This document shows, in pieces, positions 8,266 to 14,661 of a stretch of DNA of 14,661 bases (position 1 is the stretch's first letter; each line of letters opens with the position of its first letter). The DNA lies in NCBI GenBank assembly GCA_964440915.1, contig CAYTTV010000072.1:1-14661 (forward strand), given 5' to 3'. Source of the DNA: CAMPJM01 sp964440915 (GTDB lineage: Bacteria; Bacteroidota; Bacteroidia; Cytophagales; Cyclobacteriaceae). The notes beneath the pieces were generated by a model. It was not told where the DNA came from and did not search any database. It saw only the letters and a program-made list of their open reading frames with translations. The position numbers and the translations under genes are program-made.

Positions 8266-9168
8266 CTACTTTTCTGCTATCCTAAGTTTGGCGCTTCTTG
8301 CGCGACTGTTGAGGGCAATTTCTTCTGCACTCGCTGTTATTGGTTTTTTGTTCAGCGGCTTTAGTGGCCGAAGCAAATTCCCATAAAAATCCTTTTCTTC
8401 TTTGCCCTCTACATTGCCCTTATTTATGAAGTTCTTCACCATTCTATCTTCAAGCGAGTGATACGACATTACCACTAACCGACCTCCCTCATTCAACATT
8501 TCTCCTGCCTGCACTAGCATCTCTTCTAAAGCCTTCAACTCGTCGTTTACCTCTATGCGCAACGCTTGAAAAACTTGCGCAAAATATTTGTTCTCTTTCC
8601 CACGTGGAGCGAACCGTCCTAAAACCTCTTTTAAGTCTCCACTGGTAACGATCTGCTTATTTGTCCTAGCTGCCACCAAAGCCGAAGCCAAGGTTTTTGC
8701 ATTCCTTACTTCACCATACATGCCCAGCACCTTGTGCAGATCTTTTTCGCTATAGGTATTTACAATTTCCTTGGCACTCTTGGCCGAATCCCTATCCATT
8801 CGCATATCCAGTTCACCTTCAAATCTTGTAGAAAATCCTCTTTCTCCTTCATCAATTTGATAAGAAGACACCCCAAGATCTGCCAAAATCCCATCTACAC
8901 CCGTTACGCCATGCATCTTTAGATAGCGCTTCATATGCCTGAAATTAGCCCCTACAAAAGTGAACCCTTTGTGATCGATGGCCTCTGTATTTTTCTTTGC
9001 GTCGCTATCTTGGTCAAAAGCATACAATTTCCCATCTTCGAACCGCTCCAATATGGCACGGCTATGTCCTCCCCCACCAAATGTCACATCCACATATACC
9101 CCACCTTCCTTGATATCCAGTGCCTCAATGCACTCTTGCAGCATTACTGGCTTATGATAGCGCGTCAT
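8266..9168 (-). CDS. rsmH: 16S rRNA (cytosine1402-N4)-methyltransferase RsmH
   Basis: RsmH (formerly MraW) is an S-adenosylmethionine-dependent enzyme that N4-methylates C1402 in the ribosomal decoding centre. Motifs are HKPVMLQECIEAL at the N-terminus, the SAM-binding DVTFGGGGHSRAIL (about 27-40), ILADLGVSSYQID (about 94-106), GFSTRFEGELDMRMD (about 111-125), and SYHSLEDRMVKNF (about 235-247). The C-terminal tail SRARSAKLRIAEK is typical. The length of 300 residues is normal. Its ATG lies 3 bp downstream of the mraZ stop, the usual coupled pair that opens dcw clusters. Confidence 0.98.
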   Translation of the reverse strand: MTRYHKPVMLQECIEALDIKEGGVYVDVTFGGGGHSRAILERFEDGKLYAFDQDSDAKKNTEAIDHKGFTFVGANFRHMKRYLKMHGVTGVDGILADLGVSSYQIDEGERGFSTRFEGELDMRMDRDSAKSAKEIVNTYSEKDLHKVLGMYGEVRNAKTLASALVAARTNKQIVTSGDLKEVLGRFAPRGKENKYFAQVFQALRIEVNDELKALEEMLVQAGEMLNEGGRLVVMSYHSLEDRMVKNFINKGNVEGKEEKDFYGNLLRPLKPLNKKPITASAEEIALNSRARSAKLRIAEK

Positions 9169-9171
9169 ACT

Positions 9172-9615
9172 CTATTCATCTAAAAATTTCTGGGCCAATG
9201 CGGAAAACTCGGATTGATCCTGAATCAGGTAATTCTCATAGAGATCCGGATTCCATATTTCTACCCTGTTACCCATTCCTACCACAATCACGTCTTTCTC
9301 TAATTGTGCGTACTTTAGCATGGTTTTGGGGATAAGGAATCTGCCAGCATTGTCTAGTTCCACTTGGGTATTTCCCCGAAAAAAATTCCGCTGCAACTTC
9401 CTGTACTCTTCATTAAACTCGTTAAGACCCGCTATTTTCTGATAGATTTTTTTGTACTCTAGCATAGGATATATGACCAAACATGGCTCAAACCCCCTCC
9501 TTATCACCAGCTCACTTGACGAACTTTCTGGCAAATTGGATTTTATCTTGGAAGGCAAAATCAGCCTTCCTTTAGCATCCAACTTACATTCATATTCGCT
9601 TGTGAAAAAGGACAT
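9172..9615 (-). CDS. mraZ: Transcriptional regulator MraZ
   Basis: MraZ is a nucleoid-associated, ring-forming DNA-binding protein with two swapped-hairpin AbrB/SpoVT-type halves. It regulates the dcw operon by binding direct repeats upstream of its own gene. Both halves are visible: DAKGRLILP at about 13-21 and DNAGRFLIP at about 88-96, each carrying the conserved D-x-x-GR signature. The length of 147 residues is typical. It is the first gene of the operon, 3 bp before rsmH. Upstream, the coding strand carries three GTGG units spaced exactly 10 bp, the expected kind of target, so autoregulation is likely. The ATG at 9615 begins MSFFTSEYECKLD, matching the family N-terminus. Confidence 0.97.
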   Translation of the reverse strand: MSFFTSEYECKLDAKGRLILPSKIKSNLPESSSSELVIRRGFEPCLVIYPMLEYKKIYQKIAGLNEFNEEYRKLQRNFFRGNTQVELDNAGRFLIPKTMLKYAQLEKDVIVVGMGNRVEIWNPDLYENYLIQDQSEFSALAQKFLDE

Positions 9616-9647
9616 ATACTTTTAAAACTAGGTACTTATCTGTTACG

Positions 9648-9655
9648 CAAAACTA
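9648..9655 (-). promoter_or_regulatory. Probable -7 box of the mraZ operon promoter
   Basis: On the minus strand the octamer TAGTTTTG matches the Bacteroidota -7 consensus TAnnTTTG. It lies 33-40 nt before the mraZ ATG, giving a leader of roughly 25-30 nt. A -33 TTG at the usual 19-21 nt spacing is not evident; GTGG-rich operator sequence occupies that region. Assignment is by motif only. Confidence 0.4.
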
Positions 9656-9671
9656 AAAAACATAATTGCAA

Positions 9672-9701
9672 TTTCCTCCACATTCCCCCACTTTTTACCA
9701 C
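9672..9701 (-). promoter_or_regulatory. Probable MraZ operator: three 10-bp GTGG repeats
   Basis: Read on the minus (mraZ coding) strand, the sequence is GTGGTAAAAA, GTGGGGGAAT, GTGGAGGAAA. The GTGG cores lie at 9698-9701, 9688-9691 and 9678-9681, exactly one helical turn apart. MraZ of other bacteria binds clustered direct repeats with a GTGG/TGGG core at about 10-bp period just upstream of mraZ. The array ends about 57 nt before the ATG and just upstream of the candidate -7 box, a position suited to repression or activation. Confidence 0.7.
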
Positions 9702-9794
9702 CAAGATCAAAAATTAAGATAAATAAATCAAAATTACTAGGATTAACGAAAAAAAGTATATTTTGACTGATGGAAGCATGACGCTTGGACTTTG

Positions 9795-9823
9795 TCATAA
9801 GACGCATCCATATTATCTTATGA
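9795..9823. repeat. 8-bp inverted repeat (dyad) in the divergent region
   Basis: TCATAAGA at 9795-9802 is perfectly inverted as TCTTATGA at 9816-9823, with a 13-nt spacer. No T-run follows on either strand, so it is not a terminator. It could be a binding site for a dimeric regulator; nothing else supports this. Confidence 0.35.
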
Positions 9824-9933
9824 AAGGTAAAAGAGACAGGATTGTTTAAAATTTTTAAATTTGGCGATGTATTTTAAGAAATCACTACTAGTACAATATC
9901 TCATGGTTTTACTAAAGGAGGCACAATTTTACG

Positions 9934-9950
9934 GTGGGGGAAAGTGGGGG
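9934..9950 (+). promoter_or_regulatory. Second, oppositely oriented MraZ-like GTGG array
   Basis: The plus strand carries GTGGGGG at 9934-9940 and again at 9944-9950, a 10-bp period like the mraZ operator but on the other strand. It points toward the rightward lipoprotein gene. Only two units are present, against three at mraZ. It may be a second MraZ site used for looping or for divergent control. Confidence 0.4.
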
Positions 9951-10131
9951 ATTTTTTCAATATTTGAGTATAAGAGACGCAAAATGGTGAAATCGATTCT
10001 CTGTGACGATATAAATATGGATAGATGTACACGCGACTACGACCCTTTAAGAAGGGAGGGCCATCGTTCTGTCCCACTAAATTTCCTCTATGGATACCCG
10101 ATATGATCAGGCTACAAACAAGAGAAATGAC

Positions 10132-10139
10132 TAACTTTG
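10132..10139 (+). promoter_or_regulatory. Candidate -7 box for the tlpA-like lipoprotein gene
   Basis: TAACTTTG fits TAnnTTTG exactly and lies 81 nt before the ATG at 10221. No TTG is seen at the -33 position, so support is weak. Confidence 0.3.
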
Positions 10140-10220
10140 GTACTTAATGCTTCGTCAAAGGCACAATCACTCTTCACCTTCAAAGCATTAGGTTGCTTAT
10201 CAGCATAACGAACCAAGATT

Positions 10221-11453
10221 ATGATCAATACACGAAAGCTTTTTCTCGTCTTAATCAGTAGCGTCTTCCTAATAGCTTGCGGCAAAGGCAACAAAACCGA
10301 ACAAGACCGCTCTACCATAAAGAAAGGCATATGGAGTGCGTCACTTTCTTTACAAGGTGTAGATGTTCCCTTTCTAATGGAAGTGCTGGACCAAGAACAT
10401 GCTGAAATCATAAATGGGGAAGAAAGAATTCCTGTGGATATAAAAACCACAGGTGATTCTATCGAGATATCGATGCATATATTTGATGCGACTATAGAAG
10501 CTACAGTAGAGGATGAAGAATTAAAAGGCGCATGGATCAAACACTATGTAGAAGACTATGTGATACCATTCAATGCTGTATGGGGCAAACAGGGGTATTT
10601 TGAAGAAAAGGAGAGAAACCCGACACAGGACATATCTGGCAAATGGGCGGTTAACTTCGAAGTCAATACAGGACGTCGCTATAGTGCCATTGGTATATTC
10701 TCTCAAAATGGCAGTAATTTATCTGGTAGCTTTCTTACCGCCACTGGCGACTACCGATTCCTAAATGGATTTGTAGAAGATAACACCTTTTCGCTTAGTG
10801 CTTTCAACGGTGAACAAGCCTATCTTTTTCAAGGGACCATTGAGGGAGATTCCATCAAAGATGGAAAGTTTTGGTCTGGAAAAACCTTCTTTGCTTCATG
10901 GAGCGCTGCTAAAGATACTAATGCCACCCTTCCTGATCCTAAAACACTGACGTATCTAAAAGAAGGGTACGATAAAATCAGCTTTTCCTTTCCTGACCTC
11001 AACGGCGATACCGTCACCTTATCAGCTCCTCGCTATCAAAACAAAGTCGTGATCCTTCAAATCTTTGGCACTTGGTGTCCCAACTGTATGGACGAAACGG
11101 TTTTCTTGTCTGACTGGTACAGGCAAAACCAAGACAAAGGGGTGTCCATTATAGGATTGGCCTACGAAAAGAAGGCGGATTTTGAGTATGCCCGCAAGCG
11201 TGTAGAAACCATGGTGCAAAGACTGGATGTGCCCTATGATTTCCTCATTGCTGGCTCTACAGAAAAGGGTTCTGCAGAAAAATCTTTGCCAATGCTCAAT
11301 CATGTTATGTCCTATCCAACCACCATCTTTATCGACAGGAAAGGAGAAGTCCGGAAAATTCATACAGGATTTAGTGGCCCAGGTACGGGTGAGTATTTTT
11401 CGGAATACGTAGAGGAATTTAATTTGTTTATGGATAAGCTATTGGCAGAATAG
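10221..11453 (+). CDS. TlpA/thioredoxin-like lipoprotein with duplicated beta-rich N-terminal half
   Basis: This is a 410-residue lipoprotein. The signal peptide ends in a lipobox, FLIAC, with C20 as the lipidated residue. Residues about 255-410 form a TlpA/ResA-type thioredoxin fold: FPDLNGDTVTLSAPRYQNKV, the redox motif WCPNC (C286, C289), IGLAYE, the cis-proline segment SYPTTIFID (P366) and HTGFSGPGTGEYF. Such proteins act as thiol-disulfide reductases in the periplasm or at the membrane, for example in cytochrome c maturation, but the substrate here is unknown. Residues about 35-120 and 138-230 look like two related beta-rich units, each beginning G-x-W and containing a TTGD or ATGD turn. 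The gene is divergent from mraZ, and no cytochrome biogenesis gene is nearby. The ATG at 10221 gives a proper signal peptide (INTRK, then a hydrophobic core). Confidence 0.88.
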   Translation: MINTRKLFLVLISSVFLIACGKGNKTEQDRSTIKKGIWSASLSLQGVDVPFLMEVLDQEHAEIINGEERIPVDIKTTGDSIEISMHIFDATIEATVEDEELKGAWIKHYVEDYVIPFNAVWGKQGYFEEKERNPTQDISGKWAVNFEVNTGRRYSAIGIFSQNGSNLSGSFLTATGDYRFLNGFVEDNTFSLSAFNGEQAYLFQGTIEGDSIKDGKFWSGKTFFASWSAAKDTNATLPDPKTLTYLKEGYDKISFSFPDLNGDTVTLSAPRYQNKVVILQIFGTWCPNCMDETVFLSDWYRQNQDKGVSIIGLAYEKKADFEYARKRVETMVQRLDVPYDFLIAGSTEKGSAEKSLPMLNHVMSYPTTIFIDRKGEVRKIHTGFSGPGTGEYFSEYVEEFNLFMDKLLAE

Positions 11454-11599
11454 CTCGATAGCATCCCGAACATAACCTTTAAGCTTTCGAGCGTCAAGAT
11501 AGTTTTTACGTTTATAAAATTTTTTCAAAAGGCTAGGGTTTACTAATACTCATAGTCCATTCTTCGTCGCGATATGCCATTTATTAAATACACAAATAA

Positions 11600-12220
11600 A
11601 TGATTAGAGCTCTGAGAAATTTTGCAAAAGAAAACATGCTAGGCTTATGTATGTTATTTTCAATAACAGCCTTTTCTTGCGAAGAAAAAACCATATTTGA
11701 TCAAGGAAAAGATGGCATTCCTATAGATGTGGAAACATATCATGATCTTGAATTCATCTATCAGGTTACAGATAAGAAAGGTACTCCTACAGCCCTCTTT
11801 AAAAAAGGTGAGGATTTTGTTTTAAATTTTATTATAAAGAACCAAGGAGAGCGGGATGTTTTACTTGGCCGGTGGGACTACATACCTGCAATGGATAATT
11901 TCTTTGCAGTTTATAAAAAAGATATTGGAAACAATGGGATGATTCTAGTGGGGAAGCCATACCAATCAGGCGTCAATCTAAGAGATTTAATGCCTCAGAT
12001 AGTACCCGGAAATGGCAAAATTAAATATCAGATACCTTGGCTGACTGAGCATAATATCAATTATATAATGCCGACATACGAACCGAGCAGAAAAGCACTC
12101 GATAGAAATTATATTTCTACTGAGCCAACTCCTTTAGAGGTTGGGCAATATTATAGCGGCTTTACCCTTCAATATAAAGATAAAGCTATAAAACTTGAGA
12201 TTTCCTTTTCAGTAGAATAG
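11600..12220 (+). CDS. Hypothetical lipoprotein
   Basis: I do not recognise this 206-residue protein with certainty. The N-terminus has basic residues (R3, R6, K10), a hydrophobic core and a probable lipobox AFSC with C27, so it should be exported and lipidated. An ATG at codon 13 would remove the basic part and is less likely. The mature part is soluble and probably beta-rich. The segment VTDKKGTPTALFKKGEDFVL-NFIIKNQGERDV (about 56-87) resembles Ig-like/BsuPI-like modules of Bacteroidota lipoproteins, in which a GE-D/N-F strand precedes a KN turn. That resemblance is from memory and weak. It lies 146 bp after the tlpA-like gene on the same strand, with no obvious terminator between, so co-transcription is possible. 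It ends with TAG directly before a decayed sorting-domain fragment in the same frame. Confidence 0.7.
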   Translation: MIRALRNFAKENMLGLCMLFSITAFSCEEKTIFDQGKDGIPIDVETYHDLEFIYQVTDKKGTPTALFKKGEDFVLNFIIKNQGERDVLLGRWDYIPAMDNFFAVYKKDIGNNGMILVGKPYQSGVNLRDLMPQIVPGNGKIKYQIPWLTEHNINYIMPTYEPSRKALDRNYISTEPTPLEVGQYYSGFTLQYKDKAIKLEISFSVE

Positions 12221-12449
12221 TTACTGGGTTTCATTTATAAGTTTTTTTATAACACTCTGTTTTCCCTATCGCCAAATCCAGCGAAAGATATCCTGTCAAT
12301 AAAAATTGAAAATGAGGGTAATCAATTCCTGAAAAAGGAAAATAACATACATTTTACTGCAAGTATTTATAGCATAAACACTCAACAAAAGGAGCGTCCA
12401 CGTATTGAGTATTTTGACAGCTACCTTTATGGTCATGTTTGGTAATTAA
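12221..12449 (+). pseudogene. Remnant of a T9SS cargo C-terminus (type A sorting domain), frameshifted
   Basis: Two overlapping frames without any start codon spell a sorting-domain signature. The first frame, open from 12221, reads LFSLSPNPAKDILSIKIEN and later FTASIYSINTQQ, and then runs to TAA at 12443-12445. The next frame reads VHVLSILTATFMVMFGN and stops at TAA 12447-12449. Together they match the three blocks of type A sorting domains: NPAKD, the IYSINGxx strand, and the L-x-x-GxYxVxF end, though the glycine of the last block is missing. The coding part upstream is absent; in its place is the intact lipoprotein gene, whose TAG lies in the same frame as the first fragment. I infer a deleted and frameshifted secreted protein gene. 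A lipoprotein with this tail and a stop mutation is less likely, because lipoproteins do not normally carry it. Confidence 0.55.
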
Positions 12450-12702
12450 GCAAGAAATTCACCAGTTGTAAATACACTCTCGATAGTTATCCTTGGTCAG
12501 TTTTCTCCATTTTTGGAACTGCTTTCGTCTAATACCTTGAAAATCCAGATGATTAGAATTCCATCCTTCTCCTTTGAAAATCAGTCGATTTTTATTAGCT
12601 TTTTAATGAAACTGCTCCACTTCTTAGAATGAAGTTTATTATATCACTATTCTTTCATAAAGGCAACCATTAATCCATTAACAATCAAACTCATACAGGA
12701 AT
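12450..12702. other. Intergenic stretch upstream of the GH5 gene
   Basis: No supported gene lies here. On the minus strand a 47-codon frame (12459-12602) is open with no start codon. It reads FKGEGWNSNHLDFQGIRRKQ and is rich in W/K/R, which looks protein-like, but I cannot identify it. It may be debris of a lost gene. No clear promoter box was found for the GH5 gene. Confidence 0.4.
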
Positions 12703-14658
12703 ATGCGTATTTATCTACTGCTTTTTATAATGCTCTTCTCCTTCTCGTCATTTGCACAAGTTCCTTTTCAAAAGGGAGTAAACCTTACCAATTGGTTTCA
12801 AGCCCCTTCAGCCAGCCAAATACAGTTTTCCAAATTCACAAAAAAAGACTTTGAAAACATTAAAAGCCTGGGGTGCGATGTAATCCGCTTGCCGATTAAT
12901 CTGCATGCCATGACAGACGGTGCGCCCAACTACACCCTTGACCCTCTTTTCTTGAACTTCCTAGATCAGGTCGTGGATTGGGCTGAGGAGTTGGATCTAC
13001 ATTTGATCATCGACAACCATACTTTTGACCCAGTAGTGGAGACCGACCCTGCTGTTGAAGACGTTTTGGTCAAAATATGGCCCAAGGTAGCCGCTCATTA
13101 TAGGGACCGATCAGAACTTATTTACTATGAGGTTTTAAATGAACCTCATGGGATTAGCAATGAGGTGTGGGGCGCGATCCAACAAAAAGTGATTGAGGCA
13201 ATCCGCACAGAAGATACGGAACATTATATTATTGTAGGGGGAACCAACTATAACAGTTACACTACTTTGGCCGACCTCCCTTTGTATGATGACACGAAGC
13301 TGATTTATACCTTTCACTTTTACGATCCGTTTCTTTTTACCCATCAAGGAGCTAGCTGGGGAGAGCCCTCCATGGTAAATTTGGCAGGCGTCCCTTTTCC
13401 TTATAAAGCGTCAGCCATGCCGCAAACACCTAATGACCTGAAAGGAACATGGGTAGAAGGGGCACTGAATAATTATGCAAACGATGGGACAATTGCCAAG
13501 GTAAAGCAACTATTAGACATAGCCATAGATTTCAAGACAACGCATAACGTACCTGTTTTTTGTGGAGAATTTGGCGTGTACATGCCTAACAGCGACAATT
13601 TAGAGCGTGTTAACTGGTATGAAATAGTGAGGAGCTATCTTGAGGAAAACAACATAGCTTGGACAATATGGGACTATAAGCAAGAGTTTGGCATCTTCAA
13701 CAAAAACTCCAATGAGCTTTTCGACTACGATCTTAATGTCCCTCTTCTGGAAGCGCTTGGACTCCACGTGCCCCCACAAATGGAGTACGAAGAGAGGCCT
13801 TTTACAACAGGGTTTGTATTATATGGCGACTTTATGGGAGCGGGAATCCAGGCGTCTAGCCATCTTACCAATGGCAGTTTGGACTACTACAATACCAATG
13901 ATCCTAAAGATGGTGAATATTGTATCTATTGGAATAATGCAGATCAGTATAATGCCATTGGTTTTGATTTCAAGCCGACAGCTGACCTGTCGTTATTGCC
14001 TCAAAACGATTATGAACTCTCCTTCTGGGTTCGGGGAAATTCAGCTGGGGCAAGTTTTGATATTCGATTTATCGACACAAAAGCGAATGCTACTGACCGA
14101 CCATGGAGAATGGGTATGACCATTGACGAGACCATGGCCGCATGGGACGGAGAGTGGCACCAGATCAGCATCCTTCTAAGTGAATTGGTGGAAAAAGGAG
14201 CGTGGGATGATGAATGGTTTGATCCAGAAGGCAAGTTTGATTGGTCCGCTATCGATCGGTTTGAAATCGTGGCAGAGCATGGGTCGATGGAAGGCGTTGC
14301 GTTGCATTTTGATGAGATAAGAATATCAGGAGAAGAGATTGAAATTCCGGAGCCCATAACAGGACTAGGTAGAAAAGAAAATCATTCTGGTTTTTATCTG
14401 TATCCCAATCCTTCATCTGGTTTTTCCAATATCGTATTTTCACTTTCCAAATCTGGCCCTGTGCAATTGGATATCTTTAACCGACAAGGACAAAAAGTCC
14501 GGACGTTAATTAACCAGGACCAAACGCCAGGCTCAAAAACCATCCAATGGAATGGCACAGACGACAATGGCCGATTCGTTGCCGAAGGCTTATATTTTGT
14601 GCGATTGATAACAGAGGAAGGTATAAAGACGGGAAAGTTGCTGGTGGTTGGGAGGTAG
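12703..14658 (+). CDS. Secreted GH5 glycoside hydrolase (endoglucanase-like) with T9SS sorting domain
   Basis: This is a 651-residue secreted enzyme. A signal peptide (1-18, ending SSFAQ) is followed by a GH5 (beta/alpha)8 domain at about 20-355. GH5 hallmarks are VIRLPIN (R62), IIDNHTF (H106), YEVLNEPHG with the acid/base E147, FHFYDP (H205, Y207), CGEFGVY with the nucleophile E289, and WTIWDYK (W323). It should hydrolyse beta-1,4-linked glucans or mannans with retention; the exact substrate is not readable. Residues about 365-545 look like a beta-sandwich, possibly carbohydrate-binding, ending HFDEIRIS. Residues about 564-651 are a type A T9SS sorting domain (LYPNPSSG, LDIFNRQGQKV, WNGTDDNG, AEGLYFVRL), so the enzyme is probably secreted and anchored through T9SS. 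The gene is complete. It lies 253 bp after the decayed sorting-domain fragment and has no sugar-uptake genes beside it within the window. Confidence 0.93.
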   Translation: MRIYLLLFIMLFSFSSFAQVPFQKGVNLTNWFQAPSASQIQFSKFTKKDFENIKSLGCDVIRLPINLHAMTDGAPNYTLDPLFLNFLDQVVDWAEELDLHLIIDNHTFDPVVETDPAVEDVLVKIWPKVAAHYRDRSELIYYEVLNEPHGISNEVWGAIQQKVIEAIRTEDTEHYIIVGGTNYNSYTTLADLPLYDDTKLIYTFHFYDPFLFTHQGASWGEPSMVNLAGVPFPYKASAMPQTPNDLKGTWVEGALNNYANDGTIAKVKQLLDIAIDFKTTHNVPVFCGEFGVYMPNSDNLERVNWYEIVRSYLEENNIAWTIWDYKQEFGIFNKNSNELFDYDLNVPLLEALGLHVPPQMEYEERPFTTGFVLYGDFMGAGIQASSHLTNGSLDYYNTNDPKDGEYCIYWNNADQYNAIGFDFKPTADLSLLPQNDYELSFWVRGNSAGASFDIRFIDTKANATDRPWRMGMTIDETMAAWDGEWHQISILLSELVEKGAWDDEWFDPEGKFDWSAIDRFEIVAEHGSMEGVALHFDEIRISGEEIEIPEPITGLGRKENHSGFYLYPNPSSGFSNIVFSLSKSGPVQLDIFNRQGQKVRTLINQDQTPGSKTIQWNGTDDNGRFVAEGLYFVRLITEEGIKTGKLLVVGR

Positions 14659-14661
14659 GTA

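Larger units (their letters stand above)
9616..10220. other. Divergent intergenic region between mraZ and the tlpA-like gene
   Basis: No convincing gene lies in these 605 bp. The left part holds the probable mraZ promoter and MraZ operator. The middle holds an 8-bp dyad (9795-9823) and a second GTGG array in the opposite orientation (9934-9950). The right part holds a TAACTTTG box (10132-10139) upstream of the lipoprotein gene. Its richness in motifs suggests that divergent regulation is organised here. Confidence 0.6.

Noticed and set aside
10043..10056. CCCTT-TAAG-AAGGG hairpin as a terminator
   Set aside because: Stem of only 5 bp and no T-run after it on either strand.
9861..10106. Open frame of 81 codons on the plus strand in the mraZ upstream region
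   Set aside because: Composition and sequence look non-protein-like, it has no family motif, and it spans the GTGG repeat array; better read as regulatory DNA.
11453..11492. GCTCGA/TCGAGC inverted repeat after the tlpA-like gene as a terminator
   Set aside because: A 6-bp stem with a loop of nearly 30 nt and only a distant T-run; too weak to call.
11600..12445. Lipoprotein and the following NPAKD frame as one gene with an in-frame stop
   Set aside because: The frames agree, but a lipidated protein with a T9SS tail is unlikely, and the segment joining them (LLGFIYKFFYN) does not look like either domain.

Overview
The window comes from a Bacteroidota genome, most likely a Cytophagales-type marine or soil polymer degrader. 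Three things point there: two type IX secretion (T9SS) type A sorting-domain signatures, a division and cell wall (dcw) cluster with a Bacteroidota-style FtsL and a long MraY, and two promoter-like boxes of the form TAnnTTTG. The sequence is moderately AT-rich, and start sites lack strong Shine-Dalgarno sequences. Genus and species cannot be read from the window.

Positions 34-9615, all on the minus strand, hold a dcw operon in the order mraZ, rsmH, ftsL-like, ftsI (PBP with PASTA), murE, [insert], mraY, murD, ftsW. Most junctions are only 3-16 bp, or overlap. The exceptions are a 52-bp gap between rsmH and ftsL and a 490-bp gap between murE and mraY. MurE adds meso-diaminopimelate (DNPR motif), MraY makes lipid I, MurD adds D-Glu, and FtsW with FtsI polymerise and cross-link septal peptidoglycan. 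FtsL is the probable divisome scaffold and MraZ the probable autoregulator. murG, murC, ftsQ, ftsA and ftsZ would be expected beyond the left edge.

The 490-bp gap holds a decayed gene of the 23S rRNA intervening-sequence / four-helix-bundle family. It is broken by a frameshift at each end and bracketed by an 11-bp inverted repeat, so it resembles an rRNA-IVS-like element sitting inside an essential operon.

Positions 9616-10220 form a divergent intergenic region. It carries a three-unit, 10-bp-period GTGG array that fits a MraZ operator next to mraZ, an 8-bp dyad, and a second, oppositely oriented two-unit GTGG array pointing toward the rightward genes.

Positions 10221-14658, plus strand, are an accessory envelope/secretion region. 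It contains a TlpA/thioredoxin-like lipoprotein with a duplicated beta-rich N-terminal half, an unidentified lipoprotein, the frameshifted remains of a T9SS cargo C-terminus, and an intact secreted GH5 glycoside hydrolase with a beta-sandwich module and its own T9SS sorting domain.

I found no tRNA, rRNA, CRISPR array, intact insertion sequence or phage gene.
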